Shown here piece after piece: positions 13,489-22,554 of a DNA stretch of 42,667 nt. The stretch is from IMG/VR virus record IMGVR_UViG_3300032241_003117, positions 1-42,667 of that record. One strand, 5' to 3'. Source of the DNA: a virus. A program made the translations under genes and the position numbers. The notes under the pieces were generated by a model, which was given only the letters and a program-made list of their open reading frames with translations, was not told where the DNA came from and made no database searches. How positions within the stretch are numbered: position 1 is the first letter of the stretch; each line of letters opens with the position of its first letter.

Positions 13489-16400
13489 CTCAATAATTTG
13501 CCATACACATAAGCTGTACTATCTGTGGTTACACTGATGGTGAATCCTGCTGCCAGGGTAATTGGACCTACTAGGATGGCATTTACGTTGCCACCGATTG
13601 ACACGTTACCAAAGGCTGAAGTACCAATGTTTTTGGGTGTTGCCCAACCACCGTAAGACAGGAACTGCCCTGGGCTCAGAACTGCGGTGTTGCTGTAGCC
13701 ACCAATGTTGAATGTGATATTGCCCGAAGCTACCGGAACTGCTGCATTGGTAGCACCGTTGGCTAGGCCACCACCACCACCACCACCTGTGATACCTGTA
13801 ATAAACGCACCGTTACCCAGCAGGTAACCGTTGGTTGTAGCAATATTACCATAGACCTGTAAGGTATTTCCAATAGCTGTACTGGTCAAGTTTACTGTAC
13901 CGCTTGCTGTGATGTTTGAAACAGCAATGTTACCGGTCACATTCAGCTGTGATGTTACGTTGCCGCCAATACTGACATTACCACCTATACTGACGTTGCC
14001 ACCAGTGATTAGGTTACCAGCAGTAATATTGCCCGAAGCACTGTAGCTAGGTGCTTGGCTGGTACCTGCCAAGGAAAGATTACCAGCAATCACGTTGCCA
14101 GTGACACTTAATAAGCCTGTTATGTATTGACCAGTAGAGGCCAAAACCATTACGTTTGCTGTGCCACCAATGTTGGCTGTAGCATTACCACCCGACGTTG
14201 GAATACTAATATTGCTGGTGCCGTTGAAAATATAGTTGTCATCGTACCCAGTGGCATACCAAATATTACCCAACAAGTAATTGGCACTTACGTTGCCCAC
14301 AGTGGTCACGTTGCCGGCTATGACATTTCCTACTACACTGACTGTGGTACCAAAATAGCTGGCTGCATAGACATTTGACCAATACAGGCTTGTAGTACCT
14401 AGGTTTAAGGTTGAGTTGGCGGTAGGTCCAATGCCCACATTTGATTGCCATTGTGTGTTGCCGTTATTGAATAGCCATGTTACCACCGGTGTACCGGCAT
14501 TGTTACCTAGATATAGACCAGCGCCGTTGATGCCGCCTTGTGTTGACTGATTGTTGGCCAGTTCTAAGTTTAAATCGTTCGTGGTAATGACCGTAGCATT
14601 ACTATAAGTTACTGTTCCTACCACACACAAGTTGCCTTGGATGGCCACGTTGCTCAACATGTTTACTGTGCCAGTCAAGGTGGTATTGCCAACTACGCTT
14701 AGGTTGGTTGGGTAGGTGTTGCCGTAGACTCCATTGAGACCAATAATATTACCAGCTGTGATGTTGGCTGTGGCACTCATGGAAGCTGACGAGTATACCG
14801 CAGTAGCAGCAATCAAGTAACTACCAGCAACGTTGCCGACTATGCTGGCAGCATTGCCGTAGATGTTGTTGGCTCCGCTTATGTCGCCACCGCCGCCATT
14901 GACCTGTAGGTTGCCAGTAACACTAACACCAACTGGTGTAAACACTGCAATGTTGCCCACACCACTCACATTCAAAGTAATATTGGCATTGGCTGTAGGA
15001 ATTACTAAGTTGGATAAACCGTTCTGTAAGGTTGTGGCTGTAATGCCGGTTAAAGTACTACCATTACCAAAGAAATAACTACCAGCAATATTGCCTGTGG
15101 TTGAGATGTTGCCTGCTGTTGCATTACCAGCAACAATTAATGTAGGAGTCTGGATATTTCCAGCAGCCGATATGTTGCCAAAGAAAAGGTTGTTGCCGTA
15201 GATGTTTCCGGTGATACTGATAATATTGCCAATAACAGTCCCCGACACACTAACCGTCGGGGCTAAAACGTTGCCCGATGCTGATAAGGTAGGTGCAAAC
15301 ACATTTTGAGTGGTGTAAACGTTACCAACCACACTGAGTCCAGTTGGAATAAATGTGCTGACAATACCAGCAGCACTAACACTGACAGTGATGTTGGCAT
15401 TGGCCTGTTGTATGTTGATGCTGGAAAGACCGTTGCCAATGTTGCTTGGCTGACCAGTCAGAACTCCTTGTAGGAAGAACCCGTTACCAAACAGGTATGC
15501 ACTGCCAGATCCACCAGCAGCAATATTACCAGTGGTGGCAATACCACCATTGATACTCATGCCGGTTGTGAGTATGTTGATCACATTGGCCACACCGCTC
15601 ACACTCATTAAGATGTTGGCTGCAGCTGACGGAATTGAGATGTTACTGCTACCGTTGGTAATGCTGTTTGAACCTGTAACAGTAATACCAGTCAATAAAG
15701 CACCGTTACCGTACAGATAACCAGCAGCAATATTGCCAGCTGTACTGATCACATTACCGGCCGAACTGGCCACTTGAACTGTACCGCTTATGCTGGCATT
15801 GCCACTGTAGGTATTGCCAGTGACGCTGAGGTTGCCACTGTAGGTATTACCACTTGCGCTGATTGTAGTACCAAGATGGTAAGTTCCGCTTACAGTTCCA
15901 CTGGTTAATAAATTACCAGCGGTAATGTTGCCAGTGGCCGTAAGTGTTGGTGACTGAATAGTGCCTGTTAAAGATACGGTACTGCCAGTCAAGTTACCGG
16001 TTGCAATGTTACCAACAACACTGAGATTTCCTGTAATGGTATTGCCCGACACGCTTAGAGTAGACAGTACACCTAGTGTGGTCAATACAGAATATAATAC
16101 GTTTCCAGATAAACTACTGCCTTGCAAGGCATTGGCATAAAATGCCGAAGATGATACGATGCCAGTTAATTGGCTACCGTTACCTAGTATGTAACTACCA
16201 GTGACGTTGCCGCTGGCGCTGACTACGTTACTGAACGTGTTGGCTACGTAGGCATTTGACCAGTATAGGTTTGTGGTACCCAAGTTGTAAGCGGCATTGG
16301 CAGTGGGTCCAATGCCCACGTTGCTTTGCCATTGCGCCGAAGCACTATTGAATGTCCAAGTAACCACTGGCGTGCCGCCAGATGCATTGCCCAGTAAAAT

Positions 16401-18122
16401 TCCGCCGCCGTTGACTCCGCCCTGAGTTGATTGATTGTTGGCCAGCTCAAGATTTAAATCGTTGGTTGTGATTACAGTACTGTTAGAATAGGTTACGGTG
16501 CCTACCACGCACAAGTTGCCTTGTACTGTTAGATTGTTGGCCATGCTTACGTTGCCAGTAAGGCTAACTGCTCCAAATACGCTAAGGCCACCACCAGTTA
16601 AAATATTGCCGGCAACCACGTTGCCCGTGGTTGTAATGGTTCCTGTGGAACTGATACTGGTAACTGTTCCAAAGTTTTGTAGATTTGAATTGATTACAGT
16701 GCCAGCCAGCGTGGTTCCGACCAAACTGTTGGCATTGACTACTGCAACCACTCCTGTTAGCTGACTACCGTTGCCGTAAAAATAACCTGCGGCCACGTTG
16801 CCGGCAGTTGAAATGCTGTTACCGGCGGTACTGGCCACAGTGACTGCACCAGTACTACTGAGTGTTGTGGCCACTATGTTGCCAGCAGTTACATTACCGG
16901 TTAAGGTTGTGGTTCCAAATACACTTAAATTGCCACCTGTAGACAAGTTGCCACCGGCTACCACATTGCCAATGGCTGAAACGTTGGCATTGGTATAGAT
17001 ATTGCCGTTGACCGACAAAGTGCCGTTGTTGAGTATGTTGATATTGCCGGCTGTGATGTTGCCTGATACCGATACTGTGGTACCCAGATGACTGACACCG
17101 TACAAATTACCAGCAGCACTAATAGTGGTACCTAAAATATTTGCGCCTGTTACGTTGGCTGCAACACTGATACCAGTAGGAGTAAACACTGCCACGTTGG
17201 CCACACCACTTACGGCCACTGTCACGTTGGCACTGGCGGCACTAATTGTTACATTTGAAGTTCCGTTGGCAATGTTACTTGGGTTGGTACTGATGCCAGT
17301 TAACTGTGATCCATTACCAAATATGTAACCACCAGCTATGTTACCCACAGTTGTAATTGAATTGCCCACAACACTGGCGGCTGTTATAGTTCCTGAAGTA
17401 CTGACTGTTGTACCATATAAGTTGGCGTTAACGTTGGCGGCTGTAAGGTTGCCAGTGAGACTAATCAAAGTGCCAGTTAGGCTGGCTGTGCTGATCACAC
17501 CGCTTACTAATACATTACCACCTACAGTGAGATTTCCTTGAGCACTGATATTACCAGCAGTAAGAATATTGCCACCAGTTATATTTCCAGCTGCTTGAAT
17601 ATTGCCTGTAAGAGTTTCGTTGACCGTAACTACATAAGATTGTGCGTAGATGTTTCCACTGACACTCAAACCCAGTGGAGTAAACACTGCCACATTGCCA
17701 ACACCACTGACACTGACGGTCACGTTGGCATTGGCCGCACTGATTGTTACATTTGATTGTCCATTGGCAATGTTGCTTGGATTGGTACTGATACCAGTCA
17801 GCTGACTACCATTACCAAATAGATATCCTGCAGCTATGTTACCTGCAGTCGAAATTGAGTTACCAGAGACACTGGCTACTGTAACTATGCCACCGGCACT
17901 GACTGTACCACTGGTTAGTAAATTGCCACCAATAATGTTGCCTGCACCAGATAATGTGCCGCCTGTGCCTGGCGCTACAAAATAACTTCCGTAAACATTG
18001 CCAGCAGCTGTGACCAAACCTGTGGTGGTGACGTTGCCACCGATAACATTACCGATTACAGTTATATTTGCATTAATTGTCGCATTACCGTAGACTGTGG
18101 TATTGCTTAGTAGTTTGGCCAT
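13485..18122 (-). CDS. Giant GN-repeat tail fibre, 1545 aa
   Basis: Built almost wholly of short glycine-asparagine repeats of the type (S/T)xxGN(I/V)xxGN, expected to form a long fibrous beta-structure in a trimer. It starts MAKLLSNTTVYGNATINANI, close to the start of the 1092-aa fibre (MAKLLSGTSVYGNINVQ). At least eight 'turn' motifs like FGNGSQLTGIS recur, most followed by a block with NVTISAANANVTVSVSGVGN. Two copies of a roughly 80-residue module with DLNLELANNQSTQGG and SNVGIGPTAN interrupt the stalk. The C-terminus ends VYGKLLS after a glycine run. Located at the virion surface and probably receptor-directed, by analogy with other GN-repeat fibres. A late box (CATAAATA) precedes the ATG. 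Confidence 0.88.
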   Translation of the reverse strand: MAKLLSNTTVYGNATINANITVIGNVIGGNVTTTGLVTAAGNVYGSYFVAPGTGGTLSGAGNIIGGNLLTSGTVSAGGIVTVASVSGNSISTAGNIAAGYLFGNGSQLTGISTNPSNIANGQSNVTISAANANVTVSVSGVGNVAVFTPLGLSVSGNIYAQSYVVTVNETLTGNIQAAGNITGGNILTAGNISAQGNLTVGGNVLVSGVISTASLTGTLISLTGNLTAANVNANLYGTTVSTSGTITAASVVGNSITTVGNIAGGYIFGNGSQLTGISTNPSNIANGTSNVTISAASANVTVAVSGVANVAVFTPTGISVAANVTGANILGTTISAAGNLYGVSHLGTTVSVSGNITAGNINILNNGTLSVNGNIYTNANVSAIGNVVAGGNLSTGGNLSVFGTTTLTGNVTAGNIVATTLSSTGAVTVASTAGNSISTAGNVAAGYFYGNGSQLTGVVAVVNANSLVGTTLAGTVINSNLQNFGTVTSISSTGTITTTGNVVAGNILTGGGLSVFGAVSLTGNVSMANNLTVQGNLCVVGTVTYSNSTVITTNDLNLELANNQSTQGGVNGGGILLGNASGGTPVVTWTFNSASAQWQSNVGIGPTANAAYNLGTTNLYWSNAYVANTFSNVVSASGNVTGSYILGNGSQLTGIVSSSAFYANALQGSSLSGNVLYSVLTTLGVLSTLSVSGNTITGNLSVVGNIATGNLTGSTVSLTGTIQSPTLTATGNITAGNLLTSGTVSGTYHLGTTISASGNTYSGNLSVTGNTYSGNASISGTVQVASSAGNVISTAGNIAAGYLYGNGALLTGITVTGSNSITNGSSNISIPSAAANILMSVSGVANVINILTTGMSINGGIATTGNIAAGGSGSAYLFGNGFFLQGVLTGQPSNIGNGLSSINIQQANANITVSVSAAGIVSTFIPTGLSVVGNVYTTQNVFAPTLSASGNVLAPTVSVSGTVIGNIISITGNIYGNNLFFGNISAAGNIQTPTLIVAGNATAGNISTTGNIAGSYFFGNGSTLTGITATTLQNGLSNLVIPTANANITLNVSGVGNIAVFTPVGVSVTGNLQVNGGGGDISGANNIYGNAASIVGNVAGSYLIAATAVYSSASMSATANITAGNIIGLNGVYGNTYPTNLSVVGNTTLTGTVNMLSNVAIQGNLCVVGTVTYSNATVITTNDLNLELANNQSTQGGINGAGLYLGNNAGTPVVTWLFNNGNTQWQSNVGIGPTANSTLNLGTTSLYWSNVYAASYFGTTVSVVGNVIAGNVTTVGNVSANYLLGNIWYATGYDDNYIFNGTSNISIPTSGGNATANIGGTANVMVLASTGQYITGLLSVTGNVIAGNLSLAGTSQAPSYSASGNITAGNLITGGNVSIGGNVSIGGNVTSQLNVTGNIAVSNITASGTVNLTSTAIGNTLQVYGNIATTNGYLLGNGAFITGITGGGGGGGLANGATNAAVPVASGNITFNIGGYSNTAVLSPGQFLSYGGWATPKNIGTSAFGNVSIGGNVNAILVGPITLAAGFTISVTTDSTAYVYGKLLS
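14355..14602 (-). repeat. LANNQ fibre module, copy 4
   Basis: Encodes the protein module TNDLNLELANNQST...SNVGIGPTAN...LGTT.LYWSN. It is the second copy within the 1545-aa fibre and closest to the copy at 16234-16485. Confidence 0.7.
16234..16485 (-). repeat. LANNQ fibre module, copy 3
   Basis: First copy in the 1545-aa fibre. The DNA shares long near-identical stretches with copy 4 (for example over the LELANNQST codons), consistent with duplication or gene conversion. Confidence 0.7.
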
Positions 18123-18142
18123 ATTCTATTTTCCCAATGTTG

Positions 18143-18150
18143 TATTTATG
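18143..18150 (-). promoter_or_regulatory. Late promoter box for the 1545-aa fibre
   Basis: CATAAATA on the minus strand, about 20 bases before the ATG at 18122, near the 3' end of the 73-aa gene. Confidence 0.65.
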
Positions 18151-18153
18151 GGA

Positions 18154-18375
18154 TTATGATATGCCTGTATATTCGTCGAATATCCCTGAGACTTGCATGG
18201 TGCCGTTGGCGCAGATACGCATTGGAGTCCCGCCTGTGCCGCTAACTTCATCAAAAAGTCCACTATAAACGGCCGAGTTGGCTATTTTTGAATTACTGTA
18301 AGTAACTTCATCCAGCTGATTTGCGTTGTTTATCAACAAATTACCGGTATTGTAAAGTCGAGCTGCCAAGGCCAT
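18154..18375 (-). CDS. Small fibre-associated protein (73 aa), minimal form
   Basis: The protein has the motifs AVYSGLFDEV (about residues 36-45) and a C-terminal MQVSGIFDEYTGIS. The same two motifs occur at the N- and C-terminal sides of the 289-aa LamG protein (AVYAGQFDEV and LQVSGYFDEETGIS), so this looks like the same protein without the lectin-like domain. It sits between two giant fibre genes, after a TGA and with AAGGAAAC as ribosome-binding site. Role unknown; an adapter or fibre-cap piece is possible. Confidence 0.72.
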   Translation of the reverse strand: MALAARLYNTGNLLINNANQLDEVTYSNSKIANSAVYSGLFDEVSGTGGTPMRICANGTMQVSGIFDEYTGIS

Positions 18376-18390
18376 GCGTCAGTTTCCTTA

Positions 18391-21300
18391 TCAATTGAAT
18401 GTAAAGTCAATACTCTGTAAGCTGGTATTGTAGGTCATGTGTGCTCCTGTACCAGCAGCACCAACACCGTTAGCCAGGTTCAAATAGGAGTTAGCTGTGA
18501 TATTGCCCGTGGCACTGATATTACCTGTTACGTTTTGACCAGTTGGCGTAAACACAGCCACATTACCTACGCCACTTACTGCCACAGTCACGTTGGCGTT
18601 AGCAGCACTAATAGTTACATTTGACTGTCCGTTGTTGATGTTGCTGACTGATGTAATAATACCAGTCAACAAACTACCATTGCCGTAGAAGTAACCAGCA
18701 CTTACGTTGCCCGTTGTAGTGATACTGTTACCTGTTACACTGGCTACTGTGACTAGGCCACCGGCACTAAGCTGTCCACCTGTGGCAATGTTACCGCCTG
18801 TAATATTACCCGAAGCACTGATAGTAGTACCTAAAATACTTACACCATACAAGTTACCACTGGCGCTGACTGTTGTACCTAAGATAGTAGCACCTGTTAC
18901 ACTGCCACTGGCACTTACTGTTGTGCCTAAAATACTTACACCATACAAGTTGCCACTTGCACTAACTGTAGTGGCCAATACCGTGGTTCCAATGATATTA
19001 GAGCCGTTAATATTGCCAGCAGTACTGATATTGCCGGCAATATGTAAGCCAGTTATAGTAAGATTTCCACCAAAAATGTTACCAGTACCAGTTACAATTC
19101 CAGAGCCAAATAATATGTTACCGCCAGTGACATTACCAGAAGCCGATACTGTTGTTCCGTATACGTTTGAATTTACATTGCCGGCTGTTACGTTGCCAGA
19201 CATACTGACCGCAGTACCAATAATACTAACGCCATATACGTTGCCACTAGAACTGATTACTGAAGTTAATATGTTACCGCCAGTGATGTTGCCTACTACA
19301 CTGACTGTGGTACCGAAAACACTGGCCACATAAATGTTGCTCCAGTATAAGTTTGTAGTACCCAATGTGTTGGCTGCGTTGGCACTAGGTGCAATGCCTA
19401 CGTTGGTAGACCAGGCAGCTGCTGTGTTGCTGTAGATCCAGGTCACTAATGGAGCTGAACCTGTGTTACCAATCCATAAACCAGCATTGGCAATGCCATT
19501 GACTGTGCTTTGATTATTGGCAAGTTCTAAGTTTTTCTCGTTGGTTGTAAGTACTGTTGCGTTACTGAATGTAATGTTGCCTGCTACGCTTAAATTACCT
19601 TGTACATTCAAGTCACTGCCCATGGTAACAGCACCAGTCAACGATGTTGTGCCAAATACACTCAATGATCCGCCGCTGATTACATTACCACCAGTTACAT
19701 TGCCTGTGGCGCTGAATACACTACCAATATGGCTGGCAGCACTGGCAATACCGGCTGTTAAAATATTACCACCAGTTACATTGCCTGTGGCGCTGACTAA
19801 TCCACCTGTTAGTAGGTTGCCGCCTGTGATATTGGCTGTGGCTGATATTTGTCCTGTGGCACTGATGTAGCCACCTGTTAAGATGTTGCCACCGGTTACG
19901 TTGCCAGATGCACTGACAGTTGCACCAAATGTGTTTGAGTTTACATTGCCGGCAGTGATGTTACCTGCGGCACTGATCAAGCCACCGGTTAATACGTTAC
20001 CACCAACTACGTTGCCTGTTAGGCTGAGTACGTTAGTGGATGAATTGTATGTGAATGCCGAAGTAGCACCTAAGTTACCACTGTTGTTATATTGTACCTG
20101 GGTATTTGAACCAGCGGCTGTTACATTACCAGTAATATTACCAGCAAAGTTACCTACAAAATATCCACTGGTAACAATATTACCACTGGCGCTGAGCGCA
20201 TTAGTTTGAATGTTGCCGGCTACGCTTAAAGCAGTTCCACTGGTGTTGGCAATGTTGACTGTGGTGTTGGCTGTGAATGTTACTGTGGCGTTGCCTGTGG
20301 CAGCACCAACTGTGATTGTGGTATTGCTATTGGCCAGACCTGCTGTGCCAATATTAATAACCTTGCCAACTCCACTGGTGCTGGCACCAGATCCAATGTT
20401 GTATGTGGCATTGGCTGTGCTGGATCCAATAGTAGCATTAGTTCCAGAAGTTGTGATGTTGGCAGCAAACAAGTCACCGGTGGCAGATACTATACCAGCT
20501 GAAATTAAATTGCCACCGTTTACGTTGGCACTGGCCGAAACTGTAGTGCCATATACGTTGGCATTTACGTTAGGAGCTACAATATTGCCTGTGGTTGTTA
20601 CTGTGCCTGTGACGCTGACACCAGTTGGTGTAAACACCGCTATGTTGCCTACGGTACTAACACCCACGGTCACGTTGGCATTGGCTGAGTTGATACTTAC
20701 GTTGGTCTGACCATTAACTATGTTTGGCTGTGGGCCAACGTCAATACCGGTCAATAGGCTACCGTTACCATATAAGTAACCGCCAGCAATATTGCCTGCG
20801 GTTGAAATTGAGTTGCCGGTGACACTGGCTACGGTTACCAAGCCACCTGCACTAAGGGTTCCACCTGTGGCAATATTGCCACCTGCAATATTTCCTGAAG
20901 CACTAACTGTTGTAGCAAGAACACTGACGCCGTACAAGTTACCACTTGCGCTAACTGTTGTAGCAAGAACGGTAGTACCAACAATGTTGGCACCATTGAT
21001 ATTGCCGACGGCTGTAACATTGCCAGCAACTACGTTGCCCGTGACTGAAACAGTATTATCAAAATTGACATTACCATAGATATTGCCTGAAACACTAAGA
21101 TTTCCACCGCTGATATTGCCAGCGGTACTGATGTTGCCAGCAATATGTAGGCCAGTTACTGTAAGGTTACCGGCAAAAATGTTTCCAGTGCCTGACACAA
21201 TGCCTGCACCAAATACCACGTTGCCACCGGTAACATTACCAGAAGCACTTACGGTTGTTCCAAGTATGCTCACACCATATAGGTTGCCACTTGCACTAAC

Positions 21301-21669
21301 TGTTGTGGCATTAACTGTGGCGCCGGTAATTGTGCCACTTGCGCTGACTGTTGTACCAAGGATACTTACACCGTACAGGTTTCCACTGGCGCTGACTGTT
21401 GTACCGAGTACTGCGGTGCCAATGATGTTGGCACCATTGATGTTACCAGCAGTACTGATATTGCCAGCGATGTGTAAGCCAGTTACAGTAAGATTTCCAC
21501 CGTAAATGTTGCCAGTGCCCGAAACTACGCCAGAACCAAAAAGTGCATTACCTGCTACCACGTTACCAGCGGTACTGACATTGCCTGCCAGCACATTACC
21601 GGCCACACTGGCGAATGTTTGAACGTTTATATTACCGTATACCGATGTTCCTGATAGCAGCTTTGCCAT
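18391..21669 (-). CDS. Giant GN-repeat tail fibre, 1092 aa
   Basis: Same repeat type as the 1545-aa fibre. Especially regular is LGTTVSASGNLYGVSILGTT, repeated many times with small changes, and the longer unit GNIFGGNLTITGLHIAGNIS, which recurs three times. One LANNQ module is present (TNEKNLELANNQST). Two YGNGSLLTGI turn motifs mark domain edges. The C-terminal part reads TPTGQNVTGNISATGNITAN and ends QSIDFTFN. AAGGAC serves as ribosome-binding site 12 bases after the stop of the LamG gene. A virion-surface receptor fibre is the likely role. Confidence 0.88.
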   Translation of the reverse strand: MAKLLSGTSVYGNINVQTFASVAGNVLAGNVSTAGNVVAGNALFGSGVVSGTGNIYGGNLTVTGLHIAGNISTAGNINGANIIGTAVLGTTVSASGNLYGVSILGTTVSASGTITGATVNATTVSASGNLYGVSILGTTVSASGNVTGGNVVFGAGIVSGTGNIFAGNLTVTGLHIAGNISTAGNISGGNLSVSGNIYGNVNFDNTVSVTGNVVAGNVTAVGNINGANIVGTTVLATTVSASGNLYGVSVLATTVSASGNIAGGNIATGGTLSAGGLVTVASVTGNSISTAGNIAGGYLYGNGSLLTGIDVGPQPNIVNGQTNVSINSANANVTVGVSTVGNIAVFTPTGVSVTGTVTTTGNIVAPNVNANVYGTTVSASANVNGGNLISAGIVSATGDLFAANITTSGTNATIGSSTANATYNIGSGASTSGVGKVINIGTAGLANSNTTITVGAATGNATVTFTANTTVNIANTSGTALSVAGNIQTNALSASGNIVTSGYFVGNFAGNITGNVTAAGSNTQVQYNNSGNLGATSAFTYNSSTNVLSLTGNVVGGNVLTGGLISAAGNITAGNVNSNTFGATVSASGNVTGGNILTGGYISATGQISATANITGGNLLTGGLVSATGNVTGGNILTAGIASAASHIGSVFSATGNVTGGNVISGGSLSVFGTTSLTGAVTMGSDLNVQGNLSVAGNITFSNATVLTTNEKNLELANNQSTVNGIANAGLWIGNTGSAPLVTWIYSNTAAAWSTNVGIAPSANAANTLGTTNLYWSNIYVASVFGTTVSVVGNITGGNILTSVISSSGNVYGVSIIGTAVSMSGNVTAGNVNSNVYGTTVSASGNVTGGNILFGSGIVTGTGNIFGGNLTITGLHIAGNISTAGNINGSNIIGTTVLATTVSASGNLYGVSILGTTVSASGSVTGATILGTTVSASGNLYGVSILGTTISASGNITGGNIATGGQLSAGGLVTVASVTGNSITTTGNVSAGYFYGNGSLLTGIITSVSNINNGQSNVTISAANANVTVAVSGVGNVAVFTPTGQNVTGNISATGNITANSYLNLANGVGAAGTGAHMTYNTSLQSIDFTFN
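19318..19562 (-). repeat. LANNQ fibre module, copy 2
   Basis: Single copy in the 1092-aa fibre; includes STNVGIAPSAN and LGTTNLYWSNIYVASVFGTT. More diverged than copies 3 and 4. Confidence 0.65.
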
Positions 21670-21681
21670 TTTTTATTGTCC

Positions 21682-22551
21682 TTAGCTAATGCCTGTTTCT
21701 TCATCAAAATACCCAGAAACCTGTAAAGTTCCTGAGTTGATTTGTCTTTGCACTGTATTTAGCGTAAACGGTTTAGAACTGCTTGCACCCAGGTTTCCTT
21801 GGCTTTGTGCTCGGAATCCATTGGGGCTGGTGTCAGTAAAAAGTCCGCCGTTGTTGGGCATACACAGTAAGAGTTGTGTGTTTGTGATTGAGACCAAGGG
21901 TGCATAGGGTGGAGTAAAATTCTGTGTGTACAGGTTGGATCCTATGACTACACGCAGGTTGCTCATAAAACTGCTGCCACCATTATTACCTGGGCCATTG
22001 TTGTCGTAAAATCCGTTTACAGTCCATTGAGTTGCTGTACTAATTGCCGAAGTATAAGTGGCTGTACCGTCTAGCACACCGTTGACATAGACTTGTCTAA
22101 CTCCAGCAGTGCTACAGCTCACGGCCACATGATACCAGGCGTTGGCTGGGTATGTTCCTGTAGTTGTAATGGATACCGGGTAAGCAGTGCCGTTGCCTTG
22201 ACGGAATCTAAACTGATTGGCAGTGCCAAGGCCCCAGTCCAGGGCAAAACTTTGTCCATACTGTGTGCCATCACCTATGCTGAATACCGCCCCGGTGGTT
22301 TCAGGATAGATCCAGGTTTCAAATGTCCAGGTCTGGCCCACAGTGCCAATGTTGAACACTGGACTGATGCCAAACATGTAGTTGCCAGAACCTGGAAAAC
22401 TGATGCTGCCGGCGGCTAGAAACACTTCGTCAAATTGTCCAGCATACACAGCAGTAGGAGTTATACTGACCCAGGTCTTGGTGATTTCATCGTAGTAACC
22501 GTTGGTGTAAAGTATGCCGTCGGGTGTGAGTCTAGTGGCTAATGTAGTCAT
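21682..22551 (-). CDS. LamG/concanavalin-like lectin-domain protein, 289 aa
   Basis: N-terminal residues (MTTLATRLTPDGILYTNGYYDE, AVYAGQFDEV) and the C-terminus (LQVSGYFDEETGIS) match the 73-aa protein downstream. Between them, about residues 45-260, lies a concanavalin A-like jelly roll of the LamG type: 'FNIGTVGQTWTFETWIYPE', 'NAWYHVAVSCSTAGVRQVYV', NGVLDGTATYTS, and 'NLRVVIGSNLYTQNFTPPYA'. Such domains bind sugars and are common at the tips of phage fibres. It starts three bases after the stop of the 1026-aa fibre gene and ends 12 bases before the next fibre gene. Probably a receptor-binding or capsule-binding piece; the ligand is unknown. Confidence 0.82.
   Translation of the reverse strand: MTTLATRLTPDGILYTNGYYDEITKTWVSITPTAVYAGQFDEVFLAAGSISFPGSGNYMFGISPVFNIGTVGQTWTFETWIYPETTGAVFSIGDGTQYGQSFALDWGLGTANQFRFRQGNGTAYPVSITTTGTYPANAWYHVAVSCSTAGVRQVYVNGVLDGTATYTSAISTATQWTVNGFYDNNGPGNNGGSSFMSNLRVVIGSNLYTQNFTPPYAPLVSITNTQLLLCMPNNGGLFTDTSPNGFRAQSQGNLGASSSKPFTLNTVQRQINSGTLQVSGYFDEETGIS
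21756..21762 (-). promoter_or_regulatory. Possible internal late box upstream of the 1092-aa fibre
   Basis: CTAAATA on the minus strand inside the end of the LamG gene, 87 bases before the fibre ATG. It may give the fibre its own transcript but could be chance. Confidence 0.35.
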
Positions 22552-22554
22552 TGA

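Noticed and set aside
18439-21505. Long plus-strand frames opposite the fibre genes, rich in Pro, Leu and Val
   Set aside because: These are the reverse complement of the GN/T/S-repeat codons and repeat with the same period; no starts, ribosome sites or promoters fit them.
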